This document shows positions 52,339 to 60,964 of a stretch of DNA of 64,000 nt, piece by piece. A program made the translations under genes and the position numbers. Every line of letters starts with the position of its first letter. The stretch's first letter is position 1. Below the pieces are notes generated by a model. It saw nothing but the letters and a program-made list of their open reading frames with translations, did no database searches and had not been told where the DNA came from. Source of the stretch: Alistipes sp. (lineage in GTDB: Bacteria; Bacteroidota; Bacteroidia; Bacteroidales; Rikenellaceae); NCBI GenBank assembly GCA_021201825.1, contig JAJQED010000037.1:37516-101515 (forward strand), written 5' to 3'.

Positions 52339-53379
52339 ATGTATAAAAAGATTATCCGCCCTCTGCTCTTTGTCTTCTCGCCCGAGAGGGTGCATAAACT
52401 CACGGTAGGGATGTTACGGGCGGCCGGGTATATTCCCGGGATGAGGCGGCTGATGGGGTCGGTGTTCACCTACAACGACCCGTCCCTCGAGCGGGACGTG
52501 TTCGGCATACATTTTAAAAACCCGGTAGGCCTTGCCGCAGGGTTCGACAAGGACGCCACGCAGTTCCCTTACCTGGCCCCCCTCGGCTTCGGCTTCATAG
52601 AGTTCGGGACCGTAACCCCGCGCGCACAGCCGGGCAACCCCAAACCCCGCCTGTTCCGGCTCAAAAGGGACCGGGCGCTGATAAACCGTATGGGGTTCAA
52701 CAACCGCGGTGTGGAAGCCATGGCAAAAAACCTGGCCCGAAAGAGGAAATACGGGCTGGTGATCGGCGGTAACCTGGGTAAGAATACCCTCACCCCGAAT
52801 GAACAGGCCCCGGCGGATTACCTGAAGCTGTTCCGGATGCTATACCAGTTCGTAGACTATTTCGTTATAAACGTCAGCTGTCCGAATGTTAAGGACGTAA
52901 CTTCGCTGCAAAACAGCCAGAGCCTGATGGCGATACTGGAACCGCTGTTCGACTTCCGCCGGGGTCAGAACGATTACCGCCCCATACTGCTGAAAATCTC
53001 CCCCGACCTGAGCCGGGAACAGATCGACGAAATAGTAACGATTTTAATAGACACCCAGCTGGACGGCCTTGTAGCGGTCAATACCACCACGTCACGGGAC
53101 GGGCTGCAGACCCCGGCCAACGAGGTCGAAGCCATCGGCAACGGCGGACTAAGCGGCGCACCGCTGACCGAACGGGCCATCGAAACGGTCGCCTATTTGC
53201 ATGAAAAGACCGAGGGGCGGTACCCGATAATAGGCGTAGGCGGGGTAATGAGCCGCGAGGACGCCCTGCGGATGCTCGAGGCCGGTGCCAGCCTGGTGCA
53301 GGTATACACCGGGTTTATTTACGAGGGGCCGGGATTTGTCAAACGCATCTGCAAGTACCTTGCCGGCAAAAACAGGTAA
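52339..53379 (+). CDS. pyrD: dihydroorotate dehydrogenase, class 2
   Basis: A 346-residue FMN enzyme of pyrimidine synthesis. The N-terminal membrane-associating helix (LLFVFSPERVHKLTVGMLR) identifies the quinone-dependent class 2. NPVGLAAGFDKDATQF, EFGTVTPRAQPGNPKPRLFRL, INRMGFNNRGVEA, YFVINVSCPNVKD (catalytic Ser region), LLKISPDLSREQ and IIGVGGVMSREDALRML bind FMN and substrate. It lies 19 bp after pdxB. Confidence 0.97.
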   Translation: MYKKIIRPLLFVFSPERVHKLTVGMLRAAGYIPGMRRLMGSVFTYNDPSLERDVFGIHFKNPVGLAAGFDKDATQFPYLAPLGFGFIEFGTVTPRAQPGNPKPRLFRLKRDRALINRMGFNNRGVEAMAKNLARKRKYGLVIGGNLGKNTLTPNEQAPADYLKLFRMLYQFVDYFVINVSCPNVKDVTSLQNSQSLMAILEPLFDFRRGQNDYRPILLKISPDLSREQIDEIVTILIDTQLDGLVAVNTTTSRDGLQTPANEVEAIGNGGLSGAPLTERAIETVAYLHEKTEGRYPIIGVGGVMSREDALRMLEAGASLVQVYTGFIYEGPGFVKRICKYLAGKNR

Positions 53380-53385
53380 AGAGGA

Positions 53386-54657
53386 ATGAGGGCTTCGATA
53401 ATAACGGTCGGCGACGAAATCCTGATAGGGCAGGTCGTGGACACCAATTCCGCGTTCATTGCCCGGCAGTTGTCCGACCATGGGTGGGACATAACCGGGA
53501 TCTACACGACGGGGGACGAACCCGAACGGATGCGGTCCGCGCTCGATATGGCGATGGCCGGGTCCGACGTTGTGATTATGACCGGCGGCCTCGGCCCCAC
53601 GCGGGACGATATTACCAAAAAGGTGCTGGCCGGCTATTTCGGTATGGGATTGCGGGAAGACGAAAATACCCTGAACGATATCCTGGAGATGCTTCGTTCC
53701 CGGCATATTCCGCTCAACGACCTCAACCGTTCCCAGGCCATGGTGCCGGACGGGTGTACCGTACTGCGAAACCTCCACGGAACGGCACCGGGAATGTGGT
53801 TCGACCGGGACGGCAAGGTGGTGGTATCGCTACCTGGAGTACCGTTCGAGATGGAATCCCTTCTGCGGACTGAAGTCCTGCCCCGGCTGGATAAAAAGTT
53901 CGGCGCCGGAGCGGCCGTACACCGCACGGTCCATACGGCGGGGATCGCCGAATCGGTACTGGCCGAACGCATATCCGGATGGGAAGAAAATTTACCCGCA
54001 GGGTTGAAACTTGCCTACCTACCCTCCACCGGCGGGGTGAGGCTGCGCCTGTCGTCGTACGACCTGCCGCCCGACACGGCAGCACAGCTGATCGACAGTA
54101 ATATTTCCGAGCTTAGGAACTTAGTAGGACCCTACTGGCTCGGTGGGGAAGAAGCGGATCCCGCCGCTGCCATAGCCAAGCTGCTTCAAAGCCAAAAACG
54201 GACCCTGGCCGTAGCCGAGTCCTGCACGGGGGGCCGTATCGCCCACGTCATAACCCTTAACCCCGGTTCGTCGGCCCATTTCCTGGGCGGGGTTGTAGCC
54301 TATTCGCCGGGTGTTAAAATATCGGTGCTGGGGGTTCCGCAAGAGACCATCACCCAATACGGGGTCGTAAGCCGGCAGACGGCACAGGCCATGGCCGAGG
54401 GAGTGCGCAAGCTGATGAAGTCCGATTATGCCATATCGACCACCGGGATCGCCGGACCCCAGGGAAGCGAAAACGCCGAGCCGGTCGGCACGGTTTGGAT
54501 AGGGATCGCCCATCCCGGCGGCAGTTACGCCCGCAAGGTACGGTTCGGCAAACTGCGCGGCCCGAATATCGAAAGGGCCTCGAACACAGCCCTCAACCTG
54601 CTGCGACTTTTGCTGGAGGGAAACCCCGATGCACCGGTTGCCGGGGGGATTTTCTGA
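53386..54657 (+). CDS. cinA: CinA-family protein (nicotinamide-nucleotide amidase type)
   Basis: A 423-residue protein with an N-terminal MoaB/MogA-like domain (ITVGDEILIGQVVDTNSAF, MTGGLGPTRDDITKKVLAGYFG) and a C-terminal CinA domain (TLAVAESCTGGRIAHVITLNPGSS, then STTGIAGPQGSENAEPVGTVWIG). The latter domain deamidates nicotinamide mononucleotide in characterised members; the first acts on ADP-ribose. It recycles pyridine nucleotides. It starts 6 bp after pyrD. Confidence 0.95.
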   Translation: MRASIITVGDEILIGQVVDTNSAFIARQLSDHGWDITGIYTTGDEPERMRSALDMAMAGSDVVIMTGGLGPTRDDITKKVLAGYFGMGLREDENTLNDILEMLRSRHIPLNDLNRSQAMVPDGCTVLRNLHGTAPGMWFDRDGKVVVSLPGVPFEMESLLRTEVLPRLDKKFGAGAAVHRTVHTAGIAESVLAERISGWEENLPAGLKLAYLPSTGGVRLRLSSYDLPPDTAAQLIDSNISELRNLVGPYWLGGEEADPAAAIAKLLQSQKRTLAVAESCTGGRIAHVITLNPGSSAHFLGGVVAYSPGVKISVLGVPQETITQYGVVSRQTAQAMAEGVRKLMKSDYAISTTGIAGPQGSENAEPVGTVWIGIAHPGGSYARKVRFGKLRGPNIERASNTALNLLRLLLEGNPDAPVAGGIF

Positions 54658-54681
54658 CGGGCCATAAATAGGGCCGGCGTG

Positions 54682-54711
54682 TTGGGTTTTGCCAAAAAAG
54701 ATGTATATTTG
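54682..54711 (+). promoter_or_regulatory. promoter of the rpmB-rpmG-DUF4295 operon
   Basis: A -33 TTG at 54682-54684 and a -7 box TATATTTG at 54704-54711 are 19 bp apart, a full consensus match. Transcription would start ~60 bp before the rpmB ATG. Confidence 0.8.
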
Positions 54712-54776
54712 CACTCCTTGTGCCCGGGCGGCAGTTGCTGTGCGAAGCGCAAGGTTTTGAAAAACACAGAGATAAA

Positions 54777-55010
54777 ATGAAAATCTGCGAGATCACAGGA
54801 AAGACGGCCATGACCGGGAACAACGTTTCCCACTCCAACCGTAAGACCAAGCGCCGTTTCAGTCCCAACCTGAAAACCAAGCGTTTCTGGTCTGAAGAAG
54901 AGGGCAGGTGGATCACCCTTAAGGTATCGGCTGCCGGTATGAAAACCATCAACAAAAAAGGCTTGTCGGCTGCCCTGAAAGAAGCCGCCGCGCCTAAGAA
55001 AATCTACTAA
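54777..55010 (+). CDS. rpmB: 50S ribosomal protein L28
   Basis: A 77-residue basic protein. [28 protein letters not shown] and [19 protein letters not shown] are the L28 pattern. The start at 54777 follows the promoter and gives the normal length; codons upstream in frame are not part of the protein. Binds 23S rRNA in the large subunit. Confidence 0.97.
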   Translation: MKICEITGKTAMTGNNVSHSNRKTKRRFSPNLKTKRFWSEEEGRWITLKVSAAGMKTINKKGLSAALKEAAAPKKIY

Positions 55011-55022
55011 AGCTCATTAAGA

Positions 55023-55205
55023 ATGGCAAAAAAGGGTAACAGGGTGCAGGTAATTCTGGAATGCACCGAACAGAGGGAAAGCGGTGTCCCGGGAATGTCC
55101 CGATACATCACTACCAAAAACAAAAAGAACACTCCCGACAGGCTTGAAAGGCGTAAGTACAATCCTTTCCTGAAAAGGGTGACCGTTCACAGGGAAATAA
55201 AATAA
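55023..55205 (+). CDS. rpmG: 50S ribosomal protein L33
   Basis: A 60-residue protein with [40 protein letters not shown], the L33 pattern. Only one Cys is present, so it is the zinc-free (C-minus) form. It starts 12 bp after rpmB and is followed by the DUF4295 gene, a common Bacteroidota order. Confidence 0.97.
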   Translation: MAKKGNRVQVILECTEQRESGVPGMSRYITTKNKKNTPDRLERRKYNPFLKRVTVHREIK

Positions 55206-55217
55206 CACTGAAGAAAA

Positions 55218-55373
55218 ATGGCAAAGAAAGTAGTTGCAACGCTCAAAACCGGTACCGGTAAGAACTTTACCAAATGTATCAAGATGGTAAAATCCGACAA
55301 ATCCGGCGCCTACACTTTCAAAAGCGAGATCGTTCCCAACGACCAGGTCAAGGAATTTTTCGCCAAAAAGTAA
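55218..55373 (+). CDS. DUF4295 small basic protein
   Basis: A 51-residue basic protein starting MAKKVVATLKTGTGKNFTKC and ending DQVKEFFAKK. It lies 12 bp after rpmG and matches DUF4295, which almost always follows L33 in Bacteroidota. The position suggests a ribosome-associated role, not yet demonstrated to my knowledge. Confidence 0.9.
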   Translation: MAKKVVATLKTGTGKNFTKCIKMVKSDKSGAYTFKSEIVPNDQVKEFFAKK

Positions 55374-55412
55374 TCTTTACGCACTTGCATTAAAGCCTGC
55401 AGGCTTTAATAC

Positions 55413-55446
55413 AAAAGGCATCCTCGACGGATGCCTTTTGTGTTTG
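55413..55446 (+). terminator. intrinsic terminator of the ribosomal protein operon
   Basis: AAAAGGCATCC pairs with GGATGCCTTTT around a 5-nt loop, followed by GTGTTTG. A second palindrome, ATTAAAGCCTGCAGGCTTTAAT, lies just before it at 55389-55410. Confidence 0.85.
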
Positions 55447-55484
55447 TAACCGTCATGGCCGAGGCCGAGACCAAGACCGGGACG

Positions 55485-55639
55485 GCATGGGCGCGGACGG
55501 CGGTTTATGCCGTGCAGCAGCGAAGCCGGCAGCAGAAAGGCCGTGCCGCAACGAAGCCGGGACAGAGACCGGAACTGCATGGGCGCGGACGGCATGGGCG
55601 CGGACGGCTGTTTATGCCGTGCCGCAGCGAGGCCGGCAG
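55485..55639 (+). repeat. imperfect direct repeats before ftsY
   Basis: A ~48-bp unit starting GCATGGGCGCGGACGGC and ending GCCGGCAG occurs at 55485-55532 and 55592-55639, differing by a few bases; an extra partial unit (GCATGGGCGCGGACG) lies at 55577-55591. It fills most of the 245-bp gap between the terminator and ftsY. Open frames across it are not protein-like. Confidence 0.75.
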
Positions 55640-55657
55640 GTTATTTGGGATAATGAT

Positions 55658-55665
55658 TATCTTTG
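55658..55665 (+). promoter_or_regulatory. -7 box upstream of ftsY
   Basis: TATCTTTG (TAnnTTTG), 26 bp before the ATG at 55691. A strong Shine-Dalgarno AAGGAGG lies at 55679-55685, unusual for this phylum. No TTG at the usual -33 distance. Confidence 0.6.
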
Positions 55666-55690
55666 TGCGGTTTAGTTAAGGAGGCAAACG

Positions 55691-56701
55691 ATGGGATTAT
55701 TCGATATTTTCAAAAAACAGAAGAACGAGCAGGTCCGGACCCTCTCCGATGAGGACCGCCTGCAGGCCGAACGGAAAGAGCAGCAGGACCTATCGGCCGG
55801 GCTGGAGAAGACCAAGGAGGGCATCTTCGGCAAGCTGGCTCGGGCCGTAGCCGGCAAGTCCCGGGTGGACGACCAGGTGCTGGACTCGCTGGAGGAGGTG
55901 CTGATAACTTCGGATGTGGGGGTTGATACGACCGTCAGGATAATCGAGCGGATAGAGAACCGTGTGGCCCGGGACAAGTATATGAATTCCGGGGAGCTGC
56001 AGCAGATTCTGCGTGAGGAGATCACCGCCCTGCTTCAGGACGCGGACAAGAGCGACGAGGCGTTCGGTCTCGACTTCCGGGAGGGCGAGCCGTACGTAGT
56101 CATGGTCGTCGGGGTCAACGGCGTAGGCAAAACCACCACCATAGGCAAACTGGCCGCCAAGCTGGTCGGTGCCGGGAAGAAAGTATACATAGGCGCGGCG
56201 GACACGTTCCGCGCGGCGGCGATAGACCAGTTGGAAGTATGGGCCGACCGTGCTGGCGCCACCCTCGTCAAACAGAAGATGGGGTCGGACCCGGCGTCCG
56301 TAGCTTACGACACGCTGAAGTCGGCCGTGGCCAATAATGCGGACATAGTGTTGATAGATACCGCAGGGCGGCTTCATAACAAGGTGGGGCTGATGAACGA
56401 GCTCTCGAAGATCCGCAACGTTATGGCCAAGGTTATCCCCAATGCGCCGCACGAGGTGATGCTCGTGCTGGACGGCAGTACGGGGCAGAACGCGTTCGAA
56501 CAGGCCAAACAGTTCACACAGGCCACACAGGTCTCCTCGCTCGCAATCACCAAGCTGGACGGCACGGCCAAGGGCGGGGTGGTTATCGGCATAAGCGACC
56601 AGTTCAGCATCCCGGTGCGGTATATCGGCATCGGGGAGGCCATCGACCAGCTGCGCATATTCGACCGCAGGGAGTTTGTGGACGCCCTTTTCGGTGAATA
56701 A
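55691..56701 (+). CDS. ftsY: signal recognition particle receptor FtsY
   Basis: A 336-residue SRP GTPase that docks ribosome-nascent-chain complexes at the inner membrane. The N-domain starts after a short acidic helix (residues ~1-45). G1 is VGVNGVGKTTTIGKLA; YIGAADTFRAAAIDQLEVWA is the family loop; VLIDTAGRLHNKVGLM is G3; SLAITKLDGTAKGG is G4; IRYIGIGE-like VRYIGIGEAIDQL is near the end. Normal short FtsY without a long A domain, as in Bacteroidota. Confidence 0.97.
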   Translation: MGLFDIFKKQKNEQVRTLSDEDRLQAERKEQQDLSAGLEKTKEGIFGKLARAVAGKSRVDDQVLDSLEEVLITSDVGVDTTVRIIERIENRVARDKYMNSGELQQILREEITALLQDADKSDEAFGLDFREGEPYVVMVVGVNGVGKTTTIGKLAAKLVGAGKKVYIGAADTFRAAAIDQLEVWADRAGATLVKQKMGSDPASVAYDTLKSAVANNADIVLIDTAGRLHNKVGLMNELSKIRNVMAKVIPNAPHEVMLVLDGSTGQNAFEQAKQFTQATQVSSLAITKLDGTAKGGVVIGISDQFSIPVRYIGIGEAIDQLRIFDRREFVDALFGE

Positions 56702-56719
56702 CCCAAATCGACAACCCCG

Positions 56720-57382
56720 ATGAAAAAAACCGTTACCGCACTGCTCCTGCTGGCAGGAACGATCACCGGCCTGTTGGCCGGGGAGCCGGAATTGCGCCTG
56801 ATGTTAGACGATGTGAGGGCTTACGTATCCGTGGACGGGAACTATGCCTCGTTGATCAGACGCATGGAGGCGGGAGACCCGGGCCTGACTTTGGAGGATT
56901 ACGCGATGCTCTATTACGGCTTCACCTTTACGGATAAGTATGCTTACGACTTGTCCCCGGCGGTCGAAATGGATACATACGCCCTGGCCCAGCAGGAGAG
57001 GTACCGGGAGGCATGGGACCAATGCACCGAGTTCCTGGCTATTCACCCTTTTTCGCTATTCGCGCTCAATCTGGGAGTCTATCTTGCCGAAGAGCGCAAG
57101 GACTTTGAAACGGCCTACAAATACCAGTTGCGCAGCGCCTGGCTGCTAAGGTTGATCGAAACCGGCGGCGACGGCTCCGTAACCTATCCTTTCCAGGTGA
57201 TCTATGCAGGCGACATGTTCTATTGGCTCAAGTATCAGATCGATGTGGACAACATCGTGGAGGCCCTGGAAGTGAGACCCGGATGTATCCGGTTCCTGGT
57301 GGAGGTGGACGGAACAACACAGGTCGTATATTTCGCCCAGGACCTCTGTAATCAACCGACTTCCGGGAATGCGGCCCGGTAA
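56720..57382 (+). CDS. DUF4919-like secreted protein
   Basis: A 220-residue protein with a signal peptide (VTALLLLAGTITGLLAG). It contains MEAGDPGLTLEDYAMLYYGF, a feature of DUF4919-like proteins of Bacteroidota, then helical repeats YREAWDQCTEFLAIHPFSLF and TAYKYQLRSAWLLRLIETGG, TPR-like. The C-terminus (IRFLVEVDGTTQVVYF) forms beta strands. It follows ftsY by 18 bp. The function is unknown. Confidence 0.75.
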   Translation: MKKTVTALLLLAGTITGLLAGEPELRLMLDDVRAYVSVDGNYASLIRRMEAGDPGLTLEDYAMLYYGFTFTDKYAYDLSPAVEMDTYALAQQERYREAWDQCTEFLAIHPFSLFALNLGVYLAEERKDFETAYKYQLRSAWLLRLIETGGDGSVTYPFQVIYAGDMFYWLKYQIDVDNIVEALEVRPGCIRFLVEVDGTTQVVYFAQDLCNQPTSGNAAR

Positions 57383-57400
57383 CCGGATCTTTATATAAAA

Positions 57401-57976
57401 ATGAAAACGATCCGGCTCCTGTTTTTCTCCATAATGTTCTGCGCCCTTTGGACGTTGTCGGGCCATGCCGGGACCGGCCTTTCCCGATTCATTGGGGATC
57501 GGGAACAGACAGCCCGGCAGCCCAGCGAACTTTCCGCTCGCTTTATCGCCGGCGACCCGGACCTTACGATACAGGATTATGCCGTACTATACTACGAATT
57601 CCTATGCTCCGAATGGTATGGGGACGACAGGATATCGGACCGGGACATGTTCATCGGGGAAGTCAGCCGGGACGAACGGTTCGCCGAGGTGCTCTCTATT
57701 ATCAACCGGACCGACGAAAAGGGCTTCCGGGAGGAACTCGGACTGACCGTGATCCATTTACTGTACGGTAGCGGCATAGAGCTGGACGGCGCTCCCCTTT
57801 TCGTAGACAGGCTGGCCCGCCTTACGGTCATTAAGGAACGGGAGTCCGATTCCGTTACGGTAGAGGAGATGGATCAACTGGTTAACGGGGTGATGGAATA
57901 CTATATGGTACTTCTGCAGATGTCGGTAGATAACAGCCTATCCCCCGATATTTTCGGCAGAGACAACGATAACTAA
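57401..57976 (+). CDS. second DUF4919-like secreted protein, divergent paralogue
   Basis: A 191-residue exported protein (signal peptide LFFSIMFCALWTLSGHAG). IAGDPDLTIQDYAVLYYEF is clearly related to the matching segment of the preceding protein, whereas the rest is different and lacks its C-terminal beta part. It lies 18 bp downstream, so the pair may have arisen by tandem duplication followed by divergence. Confidence 0.7.
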   Translation: MKTIRLLFFSIMFCALWTLSGHAGTGLSRFIGDREQTARQPSELSARFIAGDPDLTIQDYAVLYYEFLCSEWYGDDRISDRDMFIGEVSRDERFAEVLSIINRTDEKGFREELGLTVIHLLYGSGIELDGAPLFVDRLARLTVIKERESDSVTVEEMDQLVNGVMEYYMVLLQMSVDNSLSPDIFGRDNDN

Positions 57977-58004
57977 AACGGCACAGCACTAAAATACCGA
58001 CCCG

Positions 58005-59318
58005 GTGAAGAAAAAAATAAACGTGATCACGCTCGGATGTTCCAAGAACGTGGTGGATTCCGAGAAAATAATGGCCCGGCTGTCGGCCGGAGGCTGGGAG
58101 GTCGTGCATGACAGCGACCAGCCGGCCGAAGTGGTTGTTATAAATACATGCGGCTTTATCGGCGATGCCAAACAGGAATCGATAGATACGATATTGAGCT
58201 GCGTACAGGCAAAGAACGAGGGGCTGATCGAACGGCTGTATGTGATCGGGTGCCTGAGTGAACGCTACCGTGACGAACTGGCCGGGGAGATACCGGAAGT
58301 GGACGAATATTTCGGCGCCCGGGACTTTACGGGTATCGTCCGAACGCTAGGGTGTGCATGGAATACCGACCTTGTCGGAGAGCGCAAGCTCACTACCCCG
58401 CCCCACTACGCTTACCTTAAGATCTCGGAGGGTTGTGACCGCCGCTGCGGATTCTGTGCCATCCCCCTCATACGCGGTCCGCACGTTTCCGTTCCGATGG
58501 AAGAACTGGAAGCAGAAGCCCGGATACTGGCCGGCAAGGGGGTCCGGGAGTTGATGGTCATCGCCCAGGATACTACCTATTACGGGTTGGATCTTTACGG
58601 GGAGCGTAAACTGGGAGAACTGCTGACACGCCTGTGCCGGGTCGAAGGGATCGAATGGATCAGGCTCCACTATGCCTATCCGGCCGGTTTCCCGGACGAT
58701 GTGATAGAAGCGATGGCCCGGGAAGATAAGATATGCGATTACCTCGACATACCTCTCCAGCATATCTCCGACAGCCAGCTGCGGAGCATGAAACGGGGAA
58801 ACACAATGCGGGACACATACGGGCTGATCGAGAAATTGCGGGACCGCATCCCGGGAATTGCCCTGCGTACGACGCTCCTTACCGGCTATCCGGGGGAGAC
58901 GGAGGAGGATTTCCGGCAGCTGGAAGATTTCGTCCGAAAGGTACGGTTCGACCGACTCGGAGTGTTCGCCTACAGCTCCGAGGAGGGCACCTACTCCGGT
59001 GAAGAACTCACGGACGACGTACCCGACGAGCTCAAGCACCGGCGGGCCGAACGCATTATGGAGATACAGCGCGAAATTTCCCGCGAAAACAACCTTGCGA
59101 GAGTCGGGCGGACCGAGACGGTGATTGTGGACCGGGAGGAAGACGGAATGTACGTTTGCCGCGGCAGGGCCGATTCGCCCGAAGTTGACCAGGAAATTTT
59201 CGTGGACAGTGGCGGTGCCAGCCTGCGGCCGGGTGATTTCACCGTTGTAGAAATAACCTCCGCAGGGGATTACGAACTGTTCGGCCGGTTGGCCGGCATA
59301 CCGGCCGGTACGGCCTGA
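58005..59318 (+). CDS. rimO: ribosomal protein S12 methylthiotransferase RimO
   Basis: A 437-residue radical SAM enzyme that adds a methylthio group to Asp of ribosomal protein S12. The N-terminal UPF0004 domain has Cys in VITLGCSKNVVDSE, INTCGFIGDAK and VIGCLSERYRDEL. The radical SAM cluster is C-x3-C-x2-C (CDRRCGFCAIP). The C-terminal TRAM domain is present. The start is GTG at 58005. It is the last gene of the ftsY run. Confidence 0.96.
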   Translation: MKKKINVITLGCSKNVVDSEKIMARLSAGGWEVVHDSDQPAEVVVINTCGFIGDAKQESIDTILSCVQAKNEGLIERLYVIGCLSERYRDELAGEIPEVDEYFGARDFTGIVRTLGCAWNTDLVGERKLTTPPHYAYLKISEGCDRRCGFCAIPLIRGPHVSVPMEELEAEARILAGKGVRELMVIAQDTTYYGLDLYGERKLGELLTRLCRVEGIEWIRLHYAYPAGFPDDVIEAMAREDKICDYLDIPLQHISDSQLRSMKRGNTMRDTYGLIEKLRDRIPGIALRTTLLTGYPGETEEDFRQLEDFVRKVRFDRLGVFAYSSEEGTYSGEELTDDVPDELKHRRAERIMEIQREISRENNLARVGRTETVIVDREEDGMYVCRGRADSPEVDQEIFVDSGGASLRPGDFTVVEITSAGDYELFGRLAGIPAGTA

Positions 59319-59664
59319 TACTTCTCTACCAACGGCCGGTCCATCCAATTGGCACGCCGGCAGATACCGCTATGGCCGCCGGTCATTACCGTGCGGTATT
59401 TAAAATTGAAAGCCAAGTTCAGCAGGCTCAGGTGATTCAGCCGGCTGCCGCCCAGGAACCAGTTGTATCCACAGCCGACATCCAACCCCATTTTTCCGCT
59501 CAACCGGATATGTTTCAACGACAATCCAGCCGATAGCATCACCCCGTGGCCCGTTAACTTTTTGAAACCCTTATCACACGGCCTGTAAAGTTCACCTGTT
59601 GCGAAAGTGCGGGCATTAAACGGAGCAGGCAAACGAACAGTACAAATATGTTTTTCAATTTCAA
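59270..59664 (-). pseudogene. possible remnant of an outer-membrane protein gene
   Basis: On the minus strand, TTG at 59664 begins LKLKNIFVLFVCLLRLMPAL-SQQ, like a signal peptide, followed by VNFTGRVIR and a stop at 59554-59556. Another frame carries GVMLSAGLSLKHIRLSGKMG and LSLLNLAFNFKYRTV, like barrel strands, to a stop at 59270 inside rimO. A short shift near 59570 would join them. This may be a decayed gene or two chance frames; there is no other gene in this 546-bp gap apart from the promoter below. Confidence 0.35.
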
Positions 59665-59760
59665 ACGGTTACAGATATCCGGTCCGATATAAAGGTAATG
59701 TAAATATACCGTAATATAAAAATAGAGCAGGTACCGGCGCACTGTGCGACCGGCAGGGAC

Positions 59761-59791
59761 TTTGAACGTCGGTAAAAAATTACTAACTTTG
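59761..59791 (+). promoter_or_regulatory. promoter of the coiled-coil/zapA unit
   Basis: A -33 TTTG at 59761-59764 and a -7 box TAACTTTG at 59784-59791 are 19 bp apart, a full match to the Bacteroidota consensus. Transcription would begin ~65 bp before the ATG at 59865. Confidence 0.8.
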
Positions 59792-59864
59792 GAGTGGACA
59801 ATTCCGCCCGGGGCTAACATGGCCGGGGTGGGATGCAGTTGTCCGGAAGAGATACTTTGAAGCT

Positions 59865-60149
59865 ATGGCAGGTTCGGATATAGTAAGGTCCGTTGCGGAC
59901 AAGGTAGAACGCCTTTTGGGCGAGAACCGCCGCTTGCGGGACGAGACGTTCAGGCTCGGGGCCCGTAACGAGAGGCTTAAAGCCGAGAACCGCGACCTTA
60001 CGGAACGGATAGCCCGACTCGAGCAGAGGCTCAATATCCTCGAGCTCAAAGAGGGACTGTCGTCCGCCGGTAACACGCGTCAGGCCGTAGCCAGGGTCAA
60101 CCGTCTTATGCGGGAGGTTGACAAATGTATCACCCTGCTCAACCGGTAG
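59865..60149 (+). CDS. coiled-coil protein upstream of zapA
   Basis: A 94-residue protein starting MAGSDIVRSVADKVERLLGE. Residues ~10-65 form clear heptads (RRLRDETFRLGARNERLKAE, NRDLTERIARLEQRLNIL), followed by VARVNRLMREVDKCITLLNR. Small proteins like this often lie just before zapA in Bacteroidota, so a division role is possible by context. It ends 135 bp before zapA. Confidence 0.8.
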   Translation: MAGSDIVRSVADKVERLLGENRRLRDETFRLGARNERLKAENRDLTERIARLEQRLNILELKEGLSSAGNTRQAVARVNRLMREVDKCITLLNR

Positions 60150-60284
60150 GCCCCATATCGGCCCGGAGCCAATGCTACGGTGAAGAACCGGAAGCCATGC
60201 TTCAATGCACTGGCCGCGAGCAGGCAGGGAGGACAACAAATGCGGTTTTAACAACGTTAATTAACGGAACGGGAAACGGGAACG

Positions 60285-60572
60285 ATGTCGGATAAATTCA
60301 ACATAAAGCTCACCATTGCCGGCAAGAGCTACCCGCTTACCATCGAGAGGGATATGGAGGAGAAATACCGCCGTGCGGAACGGGAGGTGAACCAGTTGGT
60401 CGCCAAGTTCCGCGGCAGGTTCCGGGCCGAAAGCGAGGATTACCTGGCGATGGCCGCCCTGCAGATAGCGGTATCCAACGTGGAAATGGAGATGAGCCGC
60501 AGTCTGGGCGAAGAACTGGACAGGCTGAAAGAACTGGACATCAAACTGGAAGACCATTTCTCGGGGGCATGA
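60285..60572 (+). CDS. zapA: cell division protein ZapA
   Basis: A 95-residue protein starting MSDKFNIKLTIAGKSYPLTI, the ZapA globular head, followed by EEKYRRAEREVNQLVAKFRG and a long helix (MEMSRSLGEELDRLKELDIK). It promotes FtsZ filament bundling at the division site. It lies upstream of a predicted structured RNA and rny, an order often seen in Bacteroidota. Confidence 0.92.
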   Translation: MSDKFNIKLTIAGKSYPLTIERDMEEKYRRAEREVNQLVAKFRGRFRAESEDYLAMAALQIAVSNVEMEMSRSLGEELDRLKELDIKLEDHFSGA

Positions 60573-60643
60573 GGCTCCGGCTATCGCCCGGGCAAGGCAA
60601 ACCGCAATGCCGGGAGGCGGGGCGGAAAGGCGCAGAAATTGCA

Positions 60644-60918
60644 GCCCGTAACGGGTAGACCGCCGCACAAAAAACGAAACGTTCTTTTACATATAGAGAG
60701 GACAGGAAGCTGCCCGCATGGATTCCTTACTGGCTTTGCGAAACTAACATTAAAAAAATTGGAGCTGTACTCGGTCGGTCAAAAACAGGCCTTAACCTCC
60801 CCCGGGAGGTGCACCCCCGTGGTGCCGTTGGACGTTTGCGACCGTTTGCCGGAGGCTCCACAAATGACAATCGGGAGATTCGTCAAACGAAGGAAAGGAA
60901 CCCGTGCGGGCTTTTTTA
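60644..60918 (+). ncRNA. ssrS: probable 6S-like RNA between zapA and rny
   Basis: The 392-bp gap after zapA has no gene but a long-range closing stem: GCCCG...ACGGGT at 60644-60656 pairs with ACCCGT...CGGGC at 60900-60911, followed by six T at 60912-60917. Inside, GGAGC (60761) pairs with GCTCC (60855) and CGGTC (60772) with GACCG (60840), with two small hairpins in the loop. A closing stem and interrupted central helix before a terminator fit 6S RNA, which inhibits RNA polymerase; the zapA-rny location is also typical. Exact ends are uncertain. Confidence 0.6.
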
Positions 60919-60964
60919 TTGCACTTAATTAACCTATATATTAATAAACTTTTACTACACAACA

